A stretch of DNA of 13,030 nt from Lachnospiraceae bacterium UBA7598 (GTDB lineage Bacteria > Bacillota > Clostridia > Lachnospirales > Lachnospiraceae), in NCBI GenBank assembly GCA_002474415.1, contig DLQV01000077.1, forward strand, positions 1 through 13,030, in the 5' to 3' direction. Shown here piece after piece: positions 1-7,116 of this stretch. How positions within the stretch are numbered: position 1 is the stretch's first letter; every line of letters begins with the position of its first letter. The notes beneath the pieces are model-generated. The model did no database searches. It saw only the letters and a program-made list of their open reading frames with translations, and had not been told where the DNA came from. The position numbers and the translations under genes were made by a program.

Positions 1-203
1 ATAATACCGGCACCAGTTTCACGACACTGACCAAAGAGCTCGAATACATCAAGACGTATCTCTCCATTCAGCAGCTCCGCTTTGGCGACCGTGTGAATTA
101 CACGCTGCAGGTCGAGGAAGATCTCGACACCCACAGTTGCAAGATTCTGCCGCTAATTCTGCAGCCGGTGGTAGAAAATGCAATTCTTCACGGACTGGAG
201 AGA

Positions 204-224
204 GTAAAACAGAAGGTGGTATGA
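204..224 (+). other. Single-base frameshift site in the kinase gene (one A short)
   Basis: Codons up to GTA AAA (204-209) belong to the upstream frame, and ACA GAA GGT GGT ATG from 209 belongs to the downstream frame. The run has four A where five would restore the protein. The premature TGA (222-224) overlaps an in-frame ATG (221-223) of the second half, giving an ATGA junction. A one-base backward slip on AAAA would also restore the frame, and GGAGAG lies just upstream at 198-203. Confidence 0.8.
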
Positions 225-481
225 TTACCATTCAGATCGCTTCTGCGGAATCGACACTGTTAATCACGATCAAAGATAATGGTCAGGGAATGACCACCGA
301 AGAACTGGATGCACTGCGGGACCGAATCAAAAACCACCCTTCCTCCGATACGCATAGCATCGGTCTTTACAACATTAATCAGAGAATTTCACTGTTCTAC
401 GGGGAAGGATACTATATGGAGATTGACAGTGCAATCGGAGCCGGTACGACCGTCCGGCTGAAAATACCAAAAACAATTTAG
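221..481 (+). CDS. Possible restart fragment: C-terminal HATPase part of the kinase
   Basis: If the frameshift is real, this 86-residue piece could be made by translational restart at the ATG that overlaps the premature stop. The upstream AAGGTGG (213-219) is a weak ribosome-site candidate but lies very close to the ATG. It contains the ATP-lid glycine motifs DNGQGM and GLYN but lacks the N-box and the phosphorylated histidine, so alone it would not be a working kinase. An open frame in the same register extends back to an ATG at 137, but there it reads kinase DNA in the wrong frame. Confidence 0.35.
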   Translation: MITIQIASAESTLLITIKDNGQGMTTEELDALRDRIKNHPSSDTHSIGLYNINQRISLFYGEGYYMEIDSAIGAGTTVRLKIPKTI

Positions 482-489
482 GAAACAGG

Positions 490-1362
490 ATGAAAAACAT
501 GGCAAACAAAATTATCAACGTACTTATTGTAGATGATGAACAAATTGTAAGAGAGGGACTTCGCTATATTATTGACTGGAATGCACTGGGATTTTGTATC
601 TGCGGGGAAGCCGCCAACGGAGAAGACGCACTCGAAATGATCCGCCAGTACCACCCCGGACTGGTTCTTCTCGATATCCGGATGTCCGGCATGCTCGGTA
701 CCGAACTGATGGAAAAAGCACGCAGCGAAGGATTTTCCGGAGCATTTATCGTCCTAAGCGGCTACTCGGATTTCAAATACGCACAGACAGCACTGCAATT
801 TGGTGCTTCTTACTATCTCACCAAACCCATTGATGAGGACGAGCTCGAAAAAGCGGTGCAGGATGTTCATGAAAAAATTGAATCCCAGTTAAACAGCGAA
901 ACGTCCCGCAACCAGTACCTGAAAAAAGCAAAAACTACCGTACTTTACGATCTGCTGACCGGAAACGATTTTAACCCATCCATTGATTATCAGGAATTAG
1001 GACTCTCCTATCCGATCTATCAGGTATTGATTTACGAAAGCTATATGCCATATTTTCGTTCCTACAGTTTCAGTGATCTGCTGCGTGTAACAAACAAGGA
1101 TAATAGTTCCTTTGAACACGTTAACATTGACAACCACGATATTATTCTGTTAAAAGGAAACTTTGCACTCGAACGCCTGAATGCCTGTCTGCATCATTAC
1201 GATGAAGGTACCCAGAAAGGGTCTCCGCTGGATACGATCTTTCTTGATCTACGGGCCGACGGTTTCTTCTCTTTCACAGATTCACGAGGCTTACGAGCTG
1301 TGCCAGCGACTTCTGTCCCGGCGTTTTTTCTGTGGAGAAAACCAGCACGTGCTCTCCTATGA
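490..1362 (+). CDS. N-terminal fragment of the response regulator (receiver domain)
   Basis: This is the reading frame as it stands, 290 residues ending at TGA 1360-1362. The receiver domain is complete: acidic pair D15/D16, phospho-acceptor D62 in LLDIRMSG, S90 in VLSGYSD and K112 in YYLTKPID. After about residue 252 (DTIF) the protein is out of frame and the last 35-40 residues are not regulator sequence. If made, it could accept phosphate but would lack the DNA-binding domain. Confidence 0.6.
   Translation: MKNMANKIINVLIVDDEQIVREGLRYIIDWNALGFCICGEAANGEDALEMIRQYHPGLVLLDIRMSGMLGTELMEKARSEGFSGAFIVLSGYSDFKYAQTALQFGASYYLTKPIDEDELEKAVQDVHEKIESQLNSETSRNQYLKKAKTTVLYDLLTGNDFNPSIDYQELGLSYPIYQVLIYESYMPYFRSYSFSDLLRVTNKDNSSFEHVNIDNHDIILLKGNFALERLNACLHHYDEGTQKGSPLDTIFLDLRADGFFSFTDSRGLRAVPATSVPAFFLWRKPARALL
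1238..1250 (+). other. Single-base frameshift site in the response regulator (one extra T)
   Basis: The upstream frame reads ATC TTT CTT GAT and the downstream frame reads TTC TTG ATC TAC GGG. Dropping T1244 or T1245 gives ATC TTT CTG ATC TAC GGG and a continuous FLIYGPTVSSL, which fits the family. A forward slip from CTT to TTG would have the same effect, but there is no stop or evident rare codon to cause a pause. Confidence 0.75.
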
Positions 1363-2053
1363 GGAACTGCCTGCGGAAAGTTCCGTCTCTGCAAATCTGG
1401 ATGCAGAAAAAACAAGGCATTACAGTGCGTTACTTATCGATTATATTAAAACCTGCAATCAGCGCCGGATTTCCGAAGTTCTCGAAAATCTGCGACAGTT
1501 TCTTTATAACAGTAACTGTGATGTATCCAGCATTAAATATTTTCTGGCAGATATTTTTCTGGAGATCAAACAGGCGATCACACATACGTACAGCAACACT
1601 AATATTCCGTTTGTACATAATGCTGCAATCATAGAACTCATTGAAAATAAATACTATTTATATGAGATTCTTTTATATTTTAACGAACAGTTTGAAATGA
1701 TCATGCGAGCAATCGGAAGCAACTCCTCAGCAAGTGTATTCGATGATATTTTAAATTATATCAATCACAATTATGCCAGTCAGCTGAAATTAGAGACACT
1801 GGCTCCACTGTTTGGTTACAACAGTTCTTATCTCGGAAAACTGTTTACCCAGAAGATGGGCGTTCGTTTCAACGCCTATCTGGATCAGGTACGCATTGAG
1901 AAAGCAACCGAACTGCTTGATCATACCGATATGAAGATTTATGAAATTGCCTCCAGTGTAGGCTACAAAAATGTCGATTATTTTCATCAGAAATTTAAAG
2001 CAAGCAAAAATATCAGTCCTGCGGAATACCGTAAAAATCAGGGGAAAAATTAA
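1247..2053 (+). CDS. C-terminal fragment of the response regulator (AraC DNA-binding domain)
   Basis: This is the downstream frame, about 268 residues from the frameshift to the TAA at 2051-2053. It holds the linker region (HEAYELCQRLLSRRFFC onward) and both AraC helix-turn-helices: LETLAPLFGYNSSYLGKLF and the stronger second motif IYEIASSVGYKNVDYFHQKF, followed by SPAEYRK. No in-frame ATG with a ribosome site lies near the break. The ATGs at 1181 and 1202 lie upstream, where this frame is not regulator sequence. Separate translation is therefore doubtful. Confidence 0.5.
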   Translation: MYGPTVSSLSQIHEAYELCQRLLSRRFFCGENQHVLSYEELPAESSVSANLDAEKTRHYSALLIDYIKTCNQRRISEVLENLRQFLYNSNCDVSSIKYFLADIFLEIKQAITHTYSNTNIPFVHNAAIIELIENKYYLYEILLYFNEQFEMIMRAIGSNSSASVFDDILNYINHNYASQLKLETLAPLFGYNSSYLGKLFTQKMGVRFNAYLDQVRIEKATELLDHTDMKIYEIASSVGYKNVDYFHQKFKASKNISPAEYRKNQGKN

Positions 2054-2056
2054 TAA

Positions 2057-2096
2057 AAATCCTGGTGCCGACTTTTCATAGTCTTCACCAGGATTT
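2057..2096. terminator. Bidirectional intrinsic terminator between convergent genes
   Basis: AAATCCTGGTG (2057-2067) and CACCAGGATTT (2086-2096) form a perfect 11-bp stem with an 18-base loop. T-rich sequence follows on the plus strand (CTTT), and a better one follows on the minus strand (ATTTTTATTAATT read in that direction). It lies directly after the regulator stop and two bases short of the GH3 stop, so it can end both transcripts. Confidence 0.8.
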
Positions 2097-2098
2097 CT

Positions 2099-4285
2099 TT
2101 AAATGGTAAGATCATGCGTAATGCGAATATCCATAAGCGAACTTCCAATAAAAACCCGATAGGTTCCATGTTCAAGCTTCCAATCGCCCTCTTCATCGTT
2201 AAAATGCATAAAAGCATCGATACCGAGCTTAAATGTCACCTCCGTCTCTTCTTTCGGGCAGAGGCTTACTTTTTCAAATCCTTTTAACTCTTTTATCGGA
2301 TGAATTTCCTGCTCTTTTGCACATCCAAGATAAAGCTGAACCGTTTCTTTGCCTTCATAATTACCTGTATTTTTTACATGAACATGAAACAGAAATTGTG
2401 TTTGTTCCTTACCCGAAACCATTTCCATAGAAAAATCACTGTAAAAAAAGCTGGTATAGGATAATCCATGTCCGAAACAGTATTGCACCGGAATATGATA
2501 TTTTTCATAATAACGATATCCTACAAACACACCTTCTTCATACGTTTCCATAAGTTTTCCATTGATTCTTTGTTTTTCCTCTTCCGTCAAAGGTCTTCCC
2601 GGATAATTTTCTGTCTTCATCAAATATTCTGGAAGGTTTTGTGGAAGTGTTTCTGCCAGCTTACCGGAAGGATCTACTTTTCCAAACAAAACCTCAGCAA
2701 GTGCAGTTCCACCTTCCATTCCGCTATAACTCATCCAGAGGATGGATTTTGCCTGCTTTGACCAGTGACACATATCCACCGGACTTCCCGCAAGCATAAC
2801 GATCACCGTATCCGGATTCGCCTGAAGAAGCCCTGTAATCAAAGTATCCTGTTCATATGGCAATGTAAGATTTTGTCTGTCATGCCATTCTCTGTCCTGA
2901 TCGTGATTAAGGCCTCCAATATAAATAACATGTTCATATTCTTTCGCAAGCGCAATTGCCTCCTCCTGAAGCTTGCTGTTTTTTTTCTGATGATTTTCTA
3001 TTTCTTCTCTGGATGGTGTTTCGTCTCCTTCTTTTTCCTTTAAAATATCATATCCTTCTGCAAATTTCACCTCGCAGTTTCCACCCAGAAGTTTACAGAT
3101 TCCAAGCAAAGGGGTAATCTCATATAACGCTTTGATTTCTGTGCTTCCTCCTCCGAGAGCCAATGGAAGCACTGCATTTTGTCCCACTACCAGAACTTTG
3201 CGAAGATTCGTCTTAAGCGGTAGATGATTCTCTTCATTTTTTAACAACGTAATGGATTCCCTTGCAACATCCAAAACGGCCTGGCGATGCTCCGGTGTGT
3301 CATAGGAACCTGCCGCTCTCTCCTCGTTTTGATCTGCAACAACAGTTATCCTTCCCTCACTATCCGTTCGTTCAGAAAGCGTAATCATTTTCAGGCGAAC
3401 CATGAGCCGGATAATATTGCGTACCTTTTCATTTACCACATCTTCGGCAATCTCGCCTTTTTTTACTTTATCGATCAATGGATTTGCAAGAAAATACTCG
3501 TCAAAATTATCCGTGCCCGACATTTCAATATCCAGAGCACTTTCTGCTGCGGCTTTTGTTTCATGTACTGCACCCCAGTCCGACAGAATCACACCATCGA
3601 AGTTCCATTTTTTTCGAAGCACATCACCCAGAAGTTTCTGATTTTCACTGGCATGTTTGCCCCGTACAAGATTATATGCTCCCATAACCGTTTTTACACC
3701 TGCGGTTTGTATCGCCGCTTTAAATGCCGGAAAATAGATTTCCTGTAACGCGCGCTCATCCACTTCCACATTTACCCAGAAACGTTCCTGCTCCTGATTA
3801 TTTAATGCAAAATGTTTCACGCAGGCAGCTACATCGGTCGTCTGTACCCCCTGAATAAATAAAACTGCAAGTTCACTAGTAAGGTAAGGGTCTTCACTTA
3901 TATATTCAAAGTTTCTTCCCCCCAGAGGGGTTCTCTTGATATTTACACCCGGAGCAAGAATGATATCTTTTCCTCTTCCTCTTGCCTCCTCACCTAAAAC
4001 CACACCTGTTTTTTTTGCAAGATTCCGATTCCAGGTCATAGCAAGTGCGCTGTTACTCGGACAATATGTGACATAATCATCGGGCGTACCCACTGCAATC
4101 CATTTGTCATTTTCAAATTCGCTGTGTACACCCATTGGTCCATCCGACATTTTAAGCGGAGGTATGTGTAACCTCTCTACACCAGCCGTTTGAAAAAAAC
4201 CGGCCCCATGGATCATGCCGATTTTTTCTTCCAACGACAGTTCATTAACTAAATACGTAATTTGTTCTTCCAGCTTTTTTCCCAT
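2099..4285 (-). CDS. Glycoside hydrolase family 3, beta-glucosidase-like, cytoplasmic
   Basis: The enzyme should hydrolyse beta-linked glucosides or related glycosides from the non-reducing end. Of 728 residues, about 1-310 are the catalytic barrel with RNFEYISEDP, KHFALNN (K157, H158) and the nucleophile D236 in LSDWG. Residues about 345-565 are the C-terminal alpha/beta domain with candidate acid/base E466 in DREWHDR, followed by FGHGLSYTSF (604-613). A fibronectin III-like domain (about 633-718) closes the protein. There is no signal peptide, so it acts inside the cell. I chose ATG 4285 because AGAGGGG lies just upstream. The frame stays open to an ATG at 4336, but those 17 extra residues come from a hairpin and have no ribosome site. 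It is the last gene of the sugar-uptake operon, so the imported substrate is probably its substrate. The exact sugar is not readable. Confidence 0.9.
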   Translation of the reverse strand: MGKKLEEQITYLVNELSLEEKIGMIHGAGFFQTAGVERLHIPPLKMSDGPMGVHSEFENDKWIAVGTPDDYVTYCPSNSALAMTWNRNLAKKTGVVLGEEARGRGKDIILAPGVNIKRTPLGGRNFEYISEDPYLTSELAVLFIQGVQTTDVAACVKHFALNNQEQERFWVNVEVDERALQEIYFPAFKAAIQTAGVKTVMGAYNLVRGKHASENQKLLGDVLRKKWNFDGVILSDWGAVHETKAAAESALDIEMSGTDNFDEYFLANPLIDKVKKGEIAEDVVNEKVRNIIRLMVRLKMITLSERTDSEGRITVVADQNEERAAGSYDTPEHRQAVLDVARESITLLKNEENHLPLKTNLRKVLVVGQNAVLPLALGGGSTEIKALYEITPLLGICKLLGGNCEVKFAEGYDILKEKEGDETPSREEIENHQKKNSKLQEEAIALAKEYEHVIYIGGLNHDQDREWHDRQNLTLPYEQDTLITGLLQANPDTVIVMLAGSPVDMCHWSKQAKSILWMSYSGMEGGTALAEVLFGKVDPSGKLAETLPQNLPEYLMKTENYPGRPLTEEEKQRINGKLMETYEEGVFVGYRYYEKYHIPVQYCFGHGLSYTSFFYSDFSMEMVSGKEQTQFLFHVHVKNTGNYEGKETVQLYLGCAKEQEIHPIKELKGFEKVSLCPKEETEVTFKLGIDAFMHFNDEEGDWKLEHGTYRVFIGSSLMDIRITHDLTI

Positions 4286-4307
4286 ATGCCCCTCTTTTAT
4301 ATACAAC

Positions 4308-4338
4308 ATATGCCGGATGCATAACGTATCCGGCATAT
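4308..4338 (-). other. Intercistronic hairpin between binding-protein and GH3 genes
   Basis: ATATGCCGGAT (4308-4318) and ATCCGGCATAT (4328-4338) form a perfect 11-bp stem with a 9-base loop, extendable inward by a G-U and a C-G pair. No good T run follows in the direction of transcription, so it is unlikely to be a full terminator. Position after an abundant lipoprotein gene suggests an mRNA-stabilising or processing hairpin that lowers GH3 output relative to the binding protein. Confidence 0.6.
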
Positions 4339-4356
4339 CCTGTATTTTATACTATT

Positions 4357-6138
4357 TTATTTATCGCTTTCTGCAAGAGCTTTCTTAATATAACCAATCT
4401 TATCCTGGTAATTCTTCTTATCCACTGCGAATACCTGATCATATCCAAGACCCTTTACGGTATCCTGCATATCCTTTAAGATCTTATTAAATTCAGCTTC
4501 ATTCTTTGCGAAAACCATCTGCCAAGAATCAGCAACAATTGTCTGCTTGCACTGCTCTTTGATGGTGCTGATATCGGTAGAATACTCTGGTGTAGCATAG
4601 TTAGTTCCAGGAAGAACTAACAGATTTCCTGTTTTCTCAAAATGAGAAATTTCTGTTGTATCTCCATCGTTATGCTTTGACCAGTCTTCTTTTAACTTTG
4701 TAGAAGTCTTCTCAATATAATCATCCCATCTCTGATAGTTGTAGCAGATACCGGTATCCGGATCTGTATCAACAATACCGGAAGCTTTATAGTTAAGTGC
4801 AGAAATTCCATCTTTCCAATTTCCGCCGCCCCACTCATCCGGAACTTTCAGATCAGAATCAATATCAACAAATGCTTTTACACCAAAATCGGTAAGAACC
4901 GGCTTTCCATCTTTCAGTTCCCAGGTAAGACCTTCCGGTCCACAGTTACCACCGGTCTGTGCGGAAGAAGCTTCAATTCCTTCCGGAGAATATAACCAGT
5001 TAATGAAATCAACCATTCTCTGCGGATCCTTTGTCTGGCTTCCTACCATAATTCCATTGTTGTAATTTCCGGATGGATTTGATGCATATGAAAGACATTT
5101 CATATCCTTGATTGTTGCAGATGCAAATCCTTTTCCTTCTGACGTATGTGCTGTTGTGTTGTAAACACCGGCTCCAAGCCATGGCCAGAAGCTGTATAAT
5201 ACATCACCATTCTTAAATTTTGTCTGTAAGGTATCGAAATTCTGAGTCGTAGACTCTGGGTCAACTAAGCCCTTCTGGTTTGCCTCGAACAGGAATTTCA
5301 ATGCTCTTACATATACACTGTCACTGTCAATTGCACTCTGGATCTCAGATCCATCTACTTTGCCAAGTGCAAATCCAGAATTTTCATATCCATACAGTGC
5401 ACAGAACGCAGCAGCATTCTGCATAACCTCACTATCCCAGTCTTTGAAGAGAGATAATGCATAAACTTTTTTTCCATCCTCGCTGGTTCCCTTTGCCTTT
5501 TCCTGCATCTTCTCAAGTACTGGAATCATATCTTCAAGGGAATCCATTTCTGGATATCCAACTTCTCCGTACACATCCCAACGAATCGATGGTGCATTGG
5601 TCGGCTCTGATGCCTCACCAGGTTCTGTTGCAGACTGGTTGGAAATCTCACTTGGCACTGCCCAGATTCCATCCGTGCCGGCAAGTTTACTTGCACCCTT
5701 TATGGCGTCCATATGATCCTGTAAATATTTTTCATCCTTAATATAATCACTCATATCAAGGACAAGTCCTGCAGTTACCATATCCTTCAAACGGCTGGAA
5801 TTTAAGTTCGTGATGATAATGCCACCAAGATTTCCATTTGCAGAACGTGTCTGATATAAGGTATCTCCACCACCTGCTACGTTTGGAGCAATGATGTTCA
5901 ATTTGATATTGAACTTATCTTTGACGAGTTTTGCGAACCATCCGGTCTGCTCACCCTGGAAGTTTGCCTGACCATCAAATACATCAATCGTCAGCTCCTC
6001 CGCATATTTTCCATTGGATGACTTGCCACCCTGTGTAGAATCACTGCCTGAGCTTTTTCCACAACCGGCTACAGTTCCGGCAGGCATCGCTGCAGCAAGT
6101 GCCAGTGCAAGCGCACGCTGTACATTCTTTTTCTTCAT
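4357..6138 (-). CDS. Sugar ABC transporter substrate-binding lipoprotein (LplA-like)
   Basis: This 593-residue extracellular lipoprotein captures a carbohydrate and delivers it to the two permeases. The N-terminus has basic residues (MKKKNVQR), a hydrophobic core and a lipobox VAGC with lipidated C26, then a Ser/Gly-rich linker. The mature part has the look of the large binding proteins paired with LplB/YtcP-type permeases, including TRSANGNLGGIIITNL and the YSPEGIE stretch near residue 400. Its length is typical of that group and longer than MalE-type proteins. The ribosome site AGAGGAGGA lies 7 bases before ATG 6138, one of the strongest in the window and in keeping with high expression. 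Its place after the permeases and before GH3 suggests a glycoside or oligosaccharide ligand, but the ligand is not identifiable. Confidence 0.9.
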   Translation of the reverse strand: MKKKNVQRALALALAAAMPAGTVAGCGKSSGSDSTQGGKSSNGKYAEELTIDVFDGQANFQGEQTGWFAKLVKDKFNIKLNIIAPNVAGGGDTLYQTRSANGNLGGIIITNLNSSRLKDMVTAGLVLDMSDYIKDEKYLQDHMDAIKGASKLAGTDGIWAVPSEISNQSATEPGEASEPTNAPSIRWDVYGEVGYPEMDSLEDMIPVLEKMQEKAKGTSEDGKKVYALSLFKDWDSEVMQNAAAFCALYGYENSGFALGKVDGSEIQSAIDSDSVYVRALKFLFEANQKGLVDPESTTQNFDTLQTKFKNGDVLYSFWPWLGAGVYNTTAHTSEGKGFASATIKDMKCLSYASNPSGNYNNGIMVGSQTKDPQRMVDFINWLYSPEGIEASSAQTGGNCGPEGLTWELKDGKPVLTDFGVKAFVDIDSDLKVPDEWGGGNWKDGISALNYKASGIVDTDPDTGICYNYQRWDDYIEKTSTKLKEDWSKHNDGDTTEISHFEKTGNLLVLPGTNYATPEYSTDISTIKEQCKQTIVADSWQMVFAKNEAEFNKILKDMQDTVKGLGYDQVFAVDKKNYQDKIGYIKKALAESDK

Positions 6139-6177
6139 TGTAAATCCTCCTCTTTAATATTTTACATGAATGTATGC

Positions 6178-6199
6178 AAAAGAAACAACTGTTTCTTTT
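6178..6199 (-). other. Hairpin overlapping the permease 2 stop codon
   Basis: AAAAGAAAC (6178-6186) and GTTTCTTTT (6191-6199) make a perfect 9-bp, A/T-rich stem with a 4-base loop. On the minus strand it includes most of the permease 2 stop codon (6198-6200), and its second arm ends in TTTT. It could act as a weak terminator or as a boundary that sets different mRNA levels for the permeases and the binding protein. Confidence 0.45.
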
Positions 6200-7100
6200 A
6201 GCCTTTCACAGAACCGATCATAATACCTTTTACAAAGGACTTCTGGAAGATCGGATATACAAACAGTATCGGCAGTACAACGATAACGGAGATCGTCATA
6301 CGGATAGATGTTGGTGTCTGCTGGGTTGCCAGGTTTGCAACGGAAGAAACATTTCCTCCTGACTGCTGTACCATGGTTGCCAGAGAACTTGCCTGATTCA
6401 GGTAAGTATAAAGCAAATACTGTAAGGAATATAATTTCTGGTCGGTAATATAAATCAATGTATCCTGGAAAGAGTTCCACTGTCCTACTGCGGACCAGAT
6501 TGCGATAGTTGCCATAATCGGTTTACAAGTTGGAAGAATTACCTTTGCAAAAACAGTCATGGTTCCGGCTCCGTCGATCTCTGCTGCCTCCTGCAATGCC
6601 GGTGGAATGGATTCCACGTAAGTCTTTGCCATAATAATATTGAATGGCTGTACAATTGCCGGGATGATATATACCCAGAAACTGTTAGTCAGGTGTAAGG
6701 TTTTCATGGTCATGTACATTGGAATCAGTCCTGCGTTAAAGTACATGGTAATTACCATAAATCGATACCACAATTTTCTATGCCACATCCGCTGCTGGGT
6801 AAACATAAATCCCAAATAAACAGAAGCAAGCACGGTACAAATTGTACCGATCACAGTTCTTCCAAGTGATACCAGTGCAGCAGTTCCAAGTCCGTTCAAC
6901 TGGAATACTTTTACATAGTTTTCAAACTGGATGTGTCGCGGCAGAAAATTGATCTTGCTGCTCGCGCTCAGATCATTTGCACTGATTGAGTTGATGATCA
7001 GATAATAAAAAGGATAAGCACAAATGATAGCAAAGATAGCAAAAATCAGAATATTGATCACCTGAAATGTGCGGTCTCCTTTACTCGTTTTAATTTTCAT
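6198..7100 (-). CDS. Carbohydrate ABC transporter permease, MalG/YtcP type
   Basis: This is one of two inner-membrane subunits forming the sugar channel. At 300 residues it has six likely membrane segments, beginning with INILIFAIFAIICAYPFYYL and ending with VIVVLPILFVYPIF. The family EAA loop that docks the ATPase is clear at about residues 168-190 (LQEAAEIDGAGTMTVFAKVI, then LP). The C-terminus KSFVKGIMIGSVKG is typical of MalG/YtcP permeases. ATG 7100 is preceded by AGGAGG eight bases upstream. It begins 16 bases after permease 1 stops, so the two are cotranscribed. No ATPase gene is nearby; such importers commonly borrow a shared MsmX-type ATPase encoded elsewhere. Confidence 0.93.
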   Translation of the reverse strand: MKIKTSKGDRTFQVINILIFAIFAIICAYPFYYLIINSISANDLSASSKINFLPRHIQFENYVKVFQLNGLGTAALVSLGRTVIGTICTVLASVYLGFMFTQQRMWHRKLWYRFMVITMYFNAGLIPMYMTMKTLHLTNSFWVYIIPAIVQPFNIIMAKTYVESIPPALQEAAEIDGAGTMTVFAKVILPTCKPIMATIAIWSAVGQWNSFQDTLIYITDQKLYSLQYLLYTYLNQASSLATMVQQSGGNVSSVANLATQQTPTSIRMTISVIVVLPILFVYPIFQKSFVKGIMIGSVKG

Positions 7101-7116
7101 TGCTTTTTCCTCCTAA

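Larger units (their letters stand above)
3..481 (+). pseudogene. YesM/LytS-type sensor histidine kinase, 5'-partial and frameshifted
   Basis: This is the C-terminal part of a membrane sensor kinase that would phosphorylate the response regulator encoded just downstream. The frame entering from the left edge reads through the end of a His_kinase-type dimerisation segment (ELEYIKTYLSIQQLRFGDRV) into the ATPase N-box (LILQPVVENAILHG), then hits TGA at 222-224. The ATPase continues in another frame with the G1 box DNGQGM and the G2-like GLYNINQRI, and ends with GAGTTVRLKIP at TAG 479-481. Adding one A to the AAAA run at 206-209 joins the halves into a normal HGLERVKTEGGMITI stretch, about 159 residues in the window. 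The N-terminal sensor and membrane part lies outside the window. The family call is secure. Whether the break is a real mutation, a recoding site or a sequencing error cannot be decided here. Confidence 0.85.
490..2053 (+). pseudogene. YesN-type AraC-family response regulator, frameshifted
   Basis: This is the DNA-binding partner of the upstream kinase, starting 8 bases after its stop, so the two are almost certainly one transcript. Read as one gene it has a receiver domain (about residues 8-125), a long variable linker region and a C-terminal double-HTH AraC domain. The restored length of 520 residues is typical of the YesN family. One extra T at 1244-1245 breaks it: removing that T turns ATC TTT CTT GAT into ATC TTT CTG ATC TAC and joins DTIFL to IYGPTVSSL. 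The start is ATG 490 (AGGA at 480-483) or ATG 499 (AGGA at 487-490). Such regulators usually control adjacent sugar ABC operons, here the minus-strand one ending at 2099. The target is inferred. Confidence 0.85.

Noticed and set aside
1238..1250. prfB-like programmed +1 frameshift in the response regulator
   Set aside because: CTT can slip to TTG, but there is no in-frame stop next to it and no ribosome-site-like stimulator at the required spacing. An insertion is simpler.
4286..4336. Upstream ATG at 4336 as the GH3 start
   Set aside because: It adds 17 residues that do not resemble GH3 sequence, comes from inside a perfect hairpin and lacks a ribosome site. ATG 4285 has AGAGGGG just before it.
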